Of a stretch of DNA of 64,000 nucleotides, positions 24,201 through 34,900 are shown one piece after another. A program made the position numbers and the translations under genes. Below the pieces are notes generated by a model. It was not told where the DNA came from and searched no databases. It worked only from the letters and a program-made list of their open reading frames with translations. Position 1 is the first letter of the stretch; every line of letters starts with the position of its first letter. Source of the stretch: Macrostomum hystrix (lineage: Eukaryota; Platyhelminthes; Macrostomidae); contig CATNEN010000029.1 of NCBI GenBank assembly GCA_950097015.1, forward strand, positions 3,801,501 through 3,865,500. The letters are read 5' to 3'.

Positions 24201-25244
24201 TGACACTATAGTGCATGGCGGAGTGACACTAAAGTGCATTGTGGAGTGACACTATAGGGCATGGCGGAGTGACACTAGAGTGCATGGCGGAGTGAGGCAT
24301 GGAGTGAATACCAGAGTGAAACAACGGATTGCTCTAATGCTATGTGCGAACAGTTGCTAACCAATGCATTCTCCTCGAAACAAACCTTGAAGTCCGCGGA
24401 GACGTCAGGCACGCTGGCCTCACTGGACGAGCTGCAACGCCGGCTGCGGCGGCTGCTTGAGTCTCAACAGGATGCCGCATTCCAGATTGGAACTGCCTGT
24501 GTGGAGGTCCAGCATTCGGACCGGGACTTCATGGCGCAGCGAATGGCATCGGCGGCCAGACCGTTTCACGCTGCCGGACTGCCACCGTCTAAGAGCCGAC
24601 CGAGGGACAGCAGACAGTGAGCCCTTCTTGGGATCTCAGTGACGCGTGATCAGACTATACTTTTATCCCTGATCCCGGATGCTTGACCGAAACACTTTAG
24701 ATCTGGCCAGCAGCCACGTGTGACCTTCAATGTTCCCGCGCCGTGCTCTGACAGCGGACAGCGCCCTTTTGCATCCACCACAATGGCTTCAGCTGAGCCT
24801 TACGCTGCGGATCGGACGAGATCTAACCGGGTGAGTGATTGGGAGATCGCTGCTCAGATCCCATCTCCCATCCCCAAATCTGCTATCCCGAATCTCAGTC
24901 GTGGTTATGTAACCTCTAAATCTCAAATCATTAATGAACTTATCAAAAAATCCCCTAGCGCGTTTTGACTCTCGCACCAATGGCCCTTGGCCCACTACCC
25001 ACGGCGCTAATGCAAATCGTAAAATTTTTATTATTCCAATTTCATTCCCTATTGAGATTTAATTGTAATACATAATTTTTTATTTTGCAGCAATTTGAAA
25101 TCAAGTTAAAAAGAATTACATTTATAAAGAAAATAAGTTATGCAATTCTAGAATACACACACTGCCATCAGCAATCTTCAATTTCTCTTTTTGTTAAAAT
25201 TTCAGCTTCCACTCATCAGGGACAGACAGGGTCCAATGCTCTGA
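21210..25244 (+). CDS. Further exons, perhaps an alternative C-terminal tail of the carboxypeptidase
   Basis: Candidate exons at 21210-21338, 22164-22232, 24393-24616, 24701-24830 and 25206-25244 have GT-AG borders, compatible phases and exon-like GC content. They encode a basic, Ser/Ala/Arg-rich product containing IKQYPMFVNKYANRSNHG, a helix-like LDELQRRLRRLLE segment, and a short last exon LPLIRDRQGPML then stop. No start codon is visible for the first of them. The simplest reading is that exon 11 of the carboxypeptidase gene can be spliced at 20361 (AAG|gtagcc, phase 0) into this chain. A separate gene is the alternative. I do not recognise a domain. The last exon is the weakest. Confidence 0.45.
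21365..21995. repeat. Homopyrimidine minisatellite (33-bp units of CTC/CTT)
   Basis: About 600 bases of almost pure pyrimidine on the + strand. It is organised in 33-base units around 'tttcccctcattctcctcc', flanked by less regular (ctcctt)n. A mirror-symmetric purine/pyrimidine tract of this kind can form triplex DNA and also supplies an unlimited polypyrimidine tract to the following acceptor at 22163. Confidence 0.95.
22233..23100. other. Unique non-coding sequence
   Basis: AT-rich intron or intergenic sequence with no recognised feature. Confidence 0.4.
23102..24300. repeat. 23-bp minisatellite
   Basis: About 52 copies of a 23-base unit containing 'agtgcatggcggagtgacac' followed by tat. 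The variants ggcgg, ggtgc, gacgg and ttgtgg form blocks, as expected from repeated local duplication. It ends about 90 bases before the candidate exon at 24393. Confidence 0.96.
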
Positions 25245-25675
25245 CCCTGTAAGACCGCATTCGAAAAAACCCCGGCTCTGTAGCTAAAATCATTTGCACT
25301 ACCCGCCATTTGTTCAGAGCACTTAATAACGAATTAAGCCCAAAGCTTCGTCTGTGATTCACACTCGCGCACACTACTTGCGAAGTAGCATCGATTAGTA
25401 GTCACTGGTGTGCATATTCATGATAGAAATAATGTTAACATCCTCACAAAATCGAAGAAACACCTACGCCATTTTTATAATGGCGGCTTTCGTGACTGAT
25501 GTGCACTTTTGTTCTCATATTTTAACATGATGCTCAACGAATTCTTTCAATACCATTTTTTCTTTGTGGGATTGAAGCATTGTGGCCTTGCATTAAGAGT
25601 ATCGGACACTACTGAAATAATTTATGTCGTTTTAGCAAGACACAATTGACAAAATTGGCCAGATTAGCGCAAAAT

Positions 25676-25870
25676 GGCACAATTGGGACAGGTGTAACAG
25701 ATAAGCAGTATTTAATTAGCACAATATAGCCCAATTGGGACAGGTGTAACAGATAAGCAGTATTTAATTAGCACAATATGACTTAATTGGACAGGTGTAA
25801 CCAATAAGCAGTATTTAATTAGCACAATATAGCCCAATTGGGACAGGTGTAACAGATAAGGTGTATTTAA
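25676..25870. repeat. About 52-bp tandem repeat derived from a SINE-B end
   Basis: Three to four copies of a unit containing 'cccaattgggacaggtgtaa' and 'agcagtatttaattagcac'. The first word is the near complement of the SINE-B end 'attacacctgccccgattg', so the array may have grown from a fragment of that element. Confidence 0.8.
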
Positions 25871-26264
25871 TTAGTTTGGTAGCACTTAAATGGCACAAAA
25901 CTTATGTGTGAGTTGTTTGTTTATAAATAGAACTTAAGCATGGGTTTGGCGAGTGTAACTCCTACTTCGGCGGAAAATGGATCAGAACTTTTTTTCGCTC
26001 GTATTCAACGAAAAGTTTCTTAATAGAGACTTGAGATTTTACCGACTCTGCTTAAGGTTCTACTTGTCATGTTAAATCGCAGTCACGCGATTTACTCATC
26101 CCGTTCAAGTTTTTGAGCCTAGCTAATGATTGGTATAACCGGCAGTGCCGAGACCATAACACTATCAACAATTAGACGCCTCTATAAGTTATAACTCGAT
26201 GCCGCTTTTCAGAAAACCCCATTCGGCTTTGCTCCCGGCTCATACTGTACAGCTAATACTGGAC

Positions 26265-26291
26265 AGCAGCAGCAGCAGCAGCAGCAGCAGC
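26265..26291. repeat. (CAG)9 microsatellite
   Basis: Nine CAG triplets in non-coding sequence. Confidence 0.9.
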
Positions 26292-26964
26292 CTCAGAGTG
26301 TTGTGTGTTTTCACATTAACGCATTGTTTGGGCCCATTGTTCGATCAAAAACTGCTCTGTGATTGAATTATTTTGTAAAGTCTCATAGTTTCATCAAGAC
26401 ATTTGTTTTGCCTCTTCTTAGAGAAACTTTTTATCTTTATTCTTTATGTTCAAATTTCCACAACAGGTTCTGTACTTAATCTACGAGTACAGAACGTACA
26501 AGAGAAAGTGCAAATTAAAAGTTCAAATGCCGAATCAGTTTTCAAAGTTTTCAGAAAATCAATAGTTCGTGTCTGTACTATTTTTCTATCCCTTTGATCT
26601 CGCTGTCTTCAATCAAATGTACTTTTGACTAACTTGCACCCTTTTTTTCTCTGCGATGCCAGTTGCTTTCCAGGATTTTCTAACAATGAGTGACTTTAAA
26701 CACACCGGTTGGAGTAGCGAATCTGCTGTGACAGCAGCTGTTCATTACGATTGCCTCCTCAAACTAATTGGAATCTCAACCAGTCTTTGTTCTTATCAAT
26801 TTCTGGCTAAGGCTGATCAATGGTCGAATTCAAGCTTAAGTGATGGAGAGATAATGGCCTCAATATTATCTGGGAGATCGAATGGGAAAATTTACTATTC
26901 TAGAGCTGAAATAGAAGTGAGCTGACCTTCAGAAGGATAGGAGATTAAGATAAGGTTTAGGGAC

Positions 26965-28428
26965 ACTGAGGGAGACAGTGAGGAGACAGTGAGGAGACAG
27001 TGAGGAAACAGTGAGGAGACAGCGTGGAGACAGTGAGGAGACAGTGAGGAGACAGTGAGGAGACAGTGAGGAGACAGTGAGGAGACAGTGAGGAGACAGT
27101 GAGGAGACAGTGAGGAGACAGTGAGGAGACAGTGAGGAGACAGTAAGGAGACAGTGAGGAGACAGTGAGGAGACAGTGAGGAGACAGTGAGGAGACAGTG
27201 AGGAGACAGCGTGGAGACAGTGAGGAGACAGTGAGGAGACAGCGAGGAGACAGTGAGGAGACAGCGAGGAGACAGTGAGGAGACAGTGAGGAGACAGCGA
27301 GGAGACAGTGAGGAGACAGTGAGGAGACAGTGAGGAGACAGTGAGGAGACAGTGAGGAGACAGTGAGGAGACAGTGAGGAGACAGTGAGGAGACAGTGAT
27401 TAGACAGTGATTAGACAGTGAGGAGACAGTGAGGAGACAGTGAGGAGACAGTGAGGAGACAGTGAGGAGACAGTGAGGAGACAGCGAGGAGACAGTGAGG
27501 AAACAGTGAGGAGACAGCGTGGAGACAGTGAGGAGACAGTGAGGAGACAGCGAGGAGACAGTGAGGAGACAGTGAGGAGACAGTGAGGAGACAGTGAGGA
27601 GACAGTGAGGAGACAGTGAGGAGACAGTAAGGAGACAGTGAGGAGACAGTGAGGAGACAGTGAGGAGACAGTGAGGAGACAGTGAGGAGACAGCGTGGAG
27701 ACAGTGAGGAGACAGTGAGGAGACAGCGAGGAGACAGTGAGGAGACAGCGAGGAGACAGTGAGGAGACAGTGAGGAGACAGCGAGGAGACAGTGAGGAGA
27801 CAGTGAGGAGACAGTGAGGAGACAGTGAGGAGACAGTGAGGAGACAGTAAGGAGACAGTGAGGAGACAGTGAGGAGACAGTGAGGAGACAGTGAGGAGAC
27901 AGTGAGGAGACAGTGATTAGACAGTGATTAGACAGTGAGGAGACAGAAAGTGATTAGACAGTGATTAGACAGTGAGGAGACAGTGAGGAGACAGTGAGGA
28001 GACAGTGATTAGACAGTGATTAGACAGTGAGGAGACAGAAAGTGATTAGACAGTGATTAGACAGTGAGGAGACAGTGAGGAGACAGTGAGGAGACAGCGA
28101 GGAGACAGTGAGGAGACAGCGAGGAGACAGTGAGGAGACAGTGATTAGACAGTGAGGAGACAGTGAGGAGACAGTGAGGAGACAGTGAGGAGACAGTGAG
28201 GAGACAGTGAGGAGACAGTAAGGAGACAGTGAGGAGACAGTGAGGAGACAGTGAGGAGACAGTGAGGAGACAGTGAGGAGACAGTGATTAGACAGTGATT
28301 AGACAGTGAGGAGACAGAAAGTGATTAGACAGTGATTAGACAGTGAGGAGACAGTGAGGAGACAGTGAGGAGACAGTGAGGAGACAGTGAGGAGACAGTG
28401 AGGAGACAGTGAGGAGACAGTGAGGACT
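26965..28428. repeat. 12-bp minisatellite (gtgaggagacag)
   Basis: About 120 copies of gtgaggagacag, with gcgagg, gcgtgg, gattag, taagg and gaaa variants in higher-order blocks that recur with the same internal order (for example 27450-27700 resembles 26990-27250). Each unit combines a donor-like GTGAG with a CAG. Confidence 0.97.
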
Positions 28429-29110
28429 GCGTCAAACATCTACCTGGACAGAGCTGACTTACACCCCTGTGTGTGCTCATGTGAGCTGGTCGGATCGAAC
28501 AGAACTGCTTTCTCACGGGCCTACAATTAGATGACTAAAAAAAGAGGAAAATTAGGCAGAGGAGTGGAAGGATAGAAAGCAAAGCGTGGAGTATTTTGCT
28601 GGCTAACTTGGCGTGTTCTAAGCTGCAAAAGTTCTACACAAAACTCGGAGATTGGCATCGGACAAGCGATGACAGATAGATAGACCCGGCCGGCTGCTTA
28701 TCTAAACTTTGCTAGCCTACCTGCCCTTCACCAGCCGCCCTGAGCTCACCGCAGAGTCATCACAGCTGGCGGCACAGAATAGGAAGTCCGAAGTCTCTCT
28801 AAAGAAGTGCTTCCTGAGTCATACAAAGAATGCACACGACTTGTCCATTAGAGCCGGGTGCAGCTTGGGGTGGACATGCATGGCAAGGAGCTACTGGACT
28901 GGAGTGGCTTGCACTGCTGGCTGCTTTTGTCAGATTGGGGACAAACTCAACAGCACAAACTAGCAATGCGCCTGCGATTTGAGTGGCATTCAAGGATAGG
29001 ATAAGAGAGTAGTAGAAAGAATGTGAGCTTGCTGAATTCAAGGTCAATAGAAAGCTATGCAGTTGTGATGAAAAACTTTATCAGAATAAAGCTTGAGGAA
29101 GTGCTTGGGA
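28429..29110. other. Unique sequence, possible small exon
   Basis: No gene is recognised. Around 28430-28480 a short open segment ends in 'gctcat|gtgagc', a good donor, but it directly follows the array and has no clear acceptor or homology. Confidence 0.25.
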
Positions 29111-29117
29111 ATACTTC

Positions 29118-30640
29118 AAAAACCCACTCTCAACCGACAACCCAGTCTCAACCGACAACCCATTCTCAATCGACAACCCAGTCTCAACCGACAACCCAGT
29201 CTCAACCGACAACCCATTCTCAATCGACAACCCATTCTCAATCGACAACCCAGTCTCAACCGACAACCCAGTCTCAACCGACAACCCATTCTCAACCGAC
29301 AACCCAGTCTCAATCGACAACCCAGTCTCAACCGACAACCCACTCTCAATCGACAACCCAGTCTCAACCGACAACCCAGTCTCAACCGACAACCCAGTCT
29401 TAACCGACAACCCACTCTCTATCGACAACCCAGTCTCAACCGACAACCCAGTCTCAACCGACAACCCACTCTCTATCGACAACCCACTCTCCTCCGGCAA
29501 CCCAGTTTCTATCGACAACCCAGTCTCAATCGACAACCCATACTCAATCGACAACCCAGTCTCAACCGACAACCCAGTCTCAATCGACAACCCAGTCTCA
29601 ACCGACAACCCAGTCTCAACCGACAACCCAGTCTCAATCGACAACCAGTCTCAATCGACAACCCAGTCTCAACCGACAACCCAGTCTCAATCGACAACCC
29701 ACTCTCCTTCGGCAACCCAGTTTCTATCGACAAGCCAGTCTCTATCGACAACCCAGTCTCTATCGACAACCCAGTCTCAACCGACAACCCAGTCTCAATC
29801 GACAACCCACTCTCCTTCGGCAACCCAGTTTCTATCAACAACCCAGCCTCTATCGACAACCCAGTCTCTATCGACAACCCAGTCTCAACCGACAACCCAG
29901 TCTCAATCGACAACCCACTCTCCTTCGGCAACCCAGTTTCTATCGACAACCCACTCTCCTTCGGCAACCTAGTCTCTATCGACAACCCAGTCTCTATCGA
30001 CAAGCCAGTCTTAATCGATAACCCAGTCTTAATCGACAACCCACTCTCCTTCGGCAACCCAGTTTCTATCTAAAACCCAATCTCTATCGACAACCCCGTC
30101 TCAACCGACAACCCAGTCTCAATTGACAACCCACTCTTTCTCGACAACCCACTCTCCATCGACAACCCACACTCCTTCGACAACCCACACTCCATCGACA
30201 ACCCACACTCCTTCGACAACCCACACTCCTTCGACAACCCACACTCCTTCGACAACCCACACTCCTTCGACAACCCACACTACATCGACAACCCACACTC
30301 CTTCGACAACCCACACTCCTTCGACAACCCACACTCCTTCGACAACCCACACTCCTTCGACAACCCACACTCCTTCGACAACCCACACTCCTTCGACAAC
30401 CCACTCTTCATCGACAACCCACTCTCCATCGACAACCCACACTCCCTCGACAACCCACACTCCTTCGACAACCCACACTCCATCGACAACCCACACTCCT
30501 TCGACAACCCACACTCCTTCGACAACCCACACTCCATCGACAACCCACACTCCTTCGACAACCCACACTCCATCGACAACCCACTCTCCTTCGACAACCC
30601 ACTCTCCTTCGACAACCCACTCTCCTTCGACAACCTAGTT
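29118..30640. repeat. 18-bp minisatellite, two sub-families
   Basis: About 85 copies of an 18-base unit. From 29118 to 30120 it is mostly cgacaacccagtctcaac. From 30130 it is mostly cgacaacccacactcctt, so one sub-family expanded after the other. All frames are open over long stretches because 18 is divisible by three. Confidence 0.96.
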
Positions 30641-30649
30641 TCTATGGAC

Positions 30650-31995
30650 AGAACATTCGAGCTACTTCTTTATCAAGAAGATAAAGAATGGATTCTTTAT
30701 TCGCCATATTTTTGAGTGACAGGTGACATTTCCAGCATCATCATTACTGTCAGCTGATCATGTTGATGGCAGGCCGAAAAGCTTTAGCATTTCCACTGCC
30801 AAGCCTGTCATATCGACAGGTGTGCACGGGACTGCACAGCCCTGGCGCTGCAGTACTATTTCTTCTCCCGCAAATCCCTATAGCTGTGTCTCCACCCGCC
30901 ATTTGCTGGCCTCTCCGTCTCTCTCCCCCTCTCCCCCTCTCCCCTCTCTCTAACCCAGTGTTTTAAAAAATGGACCATCTAAAAAGAGTGCAAAAGTGCA
31001 AAACAGCGAACGCCGTGCGTCACACAACGCCGATACGGCTACTGGTGACATTCTTCTGGCAGAGGAGAAACTGCCATAGACTGCGCCAGCCAGCCTAGCA
31101 GGCAAATAGTCGTGAGTTGTCCTGTGTCTATCTTTTTTTTCTTCGCCTGTCAAATTATTTTTCCATAGAGGTCGGGAGCTCGATCTCAGCCTGTTAAATG
31201 TTTGGACTAAACATTGGATTTGCATTTGAAAGTGGCTGTACATTTGGCCCAACAGAGTTAGGTGCATTTTATATTTCTCTATTTCTTTTCCAATAATTTT
31301 AGTCCCTTCCTCTACTAGCCAGGACTAGGCAGAGTAACTGTTGCTGACTTACACTTCTCTACTTAAAGCTTGCCATCGCCCAACCTTGACGGGAAGTGGC
31401 CCCGTCTCCCAAAAGTCTAAAACTTTTCGACGACTCTTCCCGACTCGCCCCGCCTCACCAAACCCGAGGGAATTTGAGCTCAGTAACTCCGCAGCCTAAC
31501 TCCTGAGGGCAATGCCACTCAGGGCCCCTTATCTCTCTGTCTCTCTCGCACTCTCTTTCACTCATTCTCTTTCTCTGTCTTCAGTGCCAAAATCTTGCGC
31601 CTCTTCTTCTTCTTCTTCTTTTTTTACCCTTTCCTAGATTTCGCCCAAGCACTCTTCGCTGCCCTGGTCACTTTGCCCTAGTAGCGATAGTCCCATGGCT
31701 GTAGCTGCACACCTACTATACGCGGCAGGCAGCACTTTGAAAGAATTGTTCCCACATCAGCCGAAAGTGAAGCTAAATTCACCCCAGTCCCCAAGTCATT
31801 TAGCAGTTACTTCACTTTCAGCCATGCATTCCGGATAGGCACGCGACCTTGCGACTAGCCCAGCCATGCTCGATCCCACCCGGCCAATTAAGCAAGCCTA
31901 GCTGACCTCATCACCCACCCCACTGCTCTGCCCACCCGCCTGCCACGGCCATGCCTTCCCCTTGAGCACCGGGCCGTCATATCCGCCTGATTCAG
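30650..31995. other. Unique sequence upstream of the SARA-like exon chain
   Basis: Includes pyrimidine-rich runs (30900-30950, 31525-31630). If the SARA-like gene begins with the exon at 31996 or just before it, its promoter and first exon should be here or further upstream; I could not identify them. Confidence 0.35.
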
Positions 31996-34900
31996 CAGGA
32001 GCTATGTCTGCGTGGGGCCCAATTGACATACCAGCAGATCTGTGACTGTGACTTCAGCAACTGTCTGATAACAAATTACAGCATACCCGAGGGTGAGTTC
32101 ACCGATTTACTCACTCACTCACTCACCCACTCACTCACTCACTCACTCACTCACTCACTCACCCACTCACCTACTCACTCACTCACTCACTCACTCACTC
32201 ACTCACTCACTCACTCACTCACCCACTCACCCACTCACCCACCCACTCACTCACTCACTCACCCACACACTCTCTCACTCACTCACCCACTCACTCACTC
32301 ACTCACCCACTCACCCACACACTCTCTCTCTCACTCACCCACTCACTCACTCACTCACCCACTCACTCTCTCACTCACTCACCCACTCACTCACTCACTC
32401 ACCCACTCACCCACACACTCTCTCTCTCACTCACCCACTCACTCACTCACTCACCCACTCACTCTCTCACTCACTCACCCACTCACTCACTCACTCACTC
32501 ACTCACCCACACACTCTCTCTCTCACTCACCCACTCACTCACTCACTCACCCACTCACTCACTCACTCACTCACCCACTCACTCACTCACCCACTCACTC
32601 ACTCACTCACTCACCCACTCACTCACTCACTCACCCACTCACTCACTGATTTACTCCATTATTAAGTCACCCAGGAACTCACTGATTCGGTACATTATTA
32701 AGTCACCCAGGAACTCACTGATTCAGTACATTATTAAGTCACCCAAGAACTCACTGATTCAGTACATTATTAAGTCACCCAGGAACTCACTGATTCAGTA
32801 CATTATTAAGTCACCCAGGAACTCACTGATTCAGTACATTATTAAGTCACCCAGGAACTCACTGATTCACTCCATTATTAAGTCACCCAGAAACAAACTG
32901 ATTTAAAAAGAAACGAATGTGTCTACGCCACTCTACTCTTAAGTAGAGTGATGCAGATCAACTTGGCCTTCATTTCGCATTTTATTTCAAATTATAATCT
33001 ACAAGTTAGTCATATATGAAGTGTCTGATCTGATCTGACTCTCCACTCGGAAAATTCAGAAGCCTGCGAAAGACTCCAACTTTGAGATCAAACTTTGAGA
33101 TGTAGCTCGTATTTTATTTTTCACGCCAAATCAGACTTCATGTCATGTCATCTCATCTTATGTTATCTCTCCGTACCGTATCCCATCTTTACTTTATCCA
33201 AAAATACAGGCTTCTAGCCCTTTAAGTCGCCAAGCAATTGCCAGTGAAGTCTCAGGCACGAGCCTGGAGTAGTTCGAACACGAGTTTTCAATCATCGCTT
33301 ATAGAACAGCGACCCCCCAGCAGGCCACTTAAGGTCTCCTCAGAAAACTACTCAAAGAAAGCTTTGCCCTGCAAGGCTGACCAGCCAAGGTTGAATTGAC
33401 AGCCATTCGACGATCTGGAAGGCAAATTTTGATTCGGATTGGCAGATAAAATTCCTGAAAGTGGGAGAGCAGCAGCTCAAGCTTCATCAAATAAGTTTGC
33501 AATTTATTTGCTAAATCGTAGTCTGGATAAGGAACTCAATGCTAAAGTCCATTTGGAATTAATAATTATCCAAGCACTGCTCTTTGTGCAACCATTAACC
33601 ATTAACATGTGTCCTCAGGATAAGGCTGTAGCCAAGGTGTCTTTGATGCTGTGTCCTCAGGATAAGGCTGTAGCCAAGGTGTCTTTGATGCTGTGTCCTC
33701 AGGAAAAGGCTGTAGCCAAGGTGTCTTTGATGCTGTGTCCTCAGGATAAGGCTGTAGCCAAGGTGTCTTTGATGCTGTGTCCTCAGGATAAGGCTGTAGC
33801 CAAGGTGTCTTTGATGCTGTGTCCTCAGGAAAAGGCTGTAGCCAAGGTGTCTTTGATGCTGTGTCCTCAGGATAAGGCTGTAGCCAAGGTGTCTTTGATG
33901 CTGTGTCCTCAGGATAAGGCTGTAGCCAAGGTGTCTTTGATGCTGTGTCCTCAGGATAAGGCTGTAGCCAAGGTGTCTTTGATGCTGTGTCCTCAGGAAA
34001 AGGCTGTAGCCAAGGTGTCTTTGATGCTGTGTCCTCAGGATAAGGCTGTAGCCAAGGTGTCTTTGATGCTGTGTCCTCAGGATAAGGCTGTAGCCAAGGT
34101 GTCTTTGATGCTGTGTCCTCAGGATAAGGCTGTAGCCAAGGTGTCTTTGATGCTGTGTCCTCAGGATAAGGCTGTAGCCAAGGTGTCTTTGATGCTGTGT
34201 CCTGATGATGCTAAAATAGTTGTTTATACGAATTGGAATGTAAGTGCAGAATGATTTTGACAGAATCAAGCTATGGGGCTTGCAGATTCCAAAAGTGAGC
34301 AGCAAAATGGTGTTAGAGAATAATTTCATCCGATAAATTTCGTCTTGGTAACGAGTCTGACAGAACAACTTATGAGCGGGCGAATAAAGTTTTCCCAATC
34401 GGGTTTTTAGCCCCAAAATTTGAGCCCCGGCAAACTAAGGTGACGAAACTTTTCTATCTCTAGGCGAAAGTTCGGCCTGCGATTCCTGGGAATTCACCGG
34501 ACCCTCTCCCTCCCAATCTGCCCCAGAGAAGATTAATCTGGTGAGTTGGGGCCTTCTCAATGCCCAGCTTCGAGCAGATCGGCAGCCTTCGCCCAGGCCC
34601 GCTGTGTTTGCCGGCCTGGCCCAAAGTGAAGCCAAATAATCCCCTATCCGGGTCACTGGCCGCATGCGGACCTGTCTCACATCCGCACTTCCCTCAGTCT
34701 CCAACGCCTCTCACCCCAACACTGCAGAAGTGGCCGCTCATTTAGTCTGATCAGCAGCTCTCGCCTCTGGCATTGAATGGGGCCGCCGAGGTCGATGTGG
34801 ACAATGGCCGCAGCGGACACAGTTTCCCGAAGTTATCGATTTCAACTCCCTTGGGTCGGTGAATGATAATTCAAGCTTTGAGCAAGTAGATTGAGAATTG

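Larger units (their letters stand above)
25245..26954. other. AT-rich stretch without a recognised gene
   Basis: Apart from the 52-bp repeat and a (CAG)9 tract at 26265-26291, nothing is recognised. An 89-codon open frame at 26656-26925 has AT-rich composition unlike the exons here and no known motif. Confidence 0.4.

Noticed and set aside
26656..26925. 89-codon open frame as a small gene
   Set aside because: AT-rich and lacking known motifs; its composition does not resemble the GC-rich exons nearby. Kept as unassigned.
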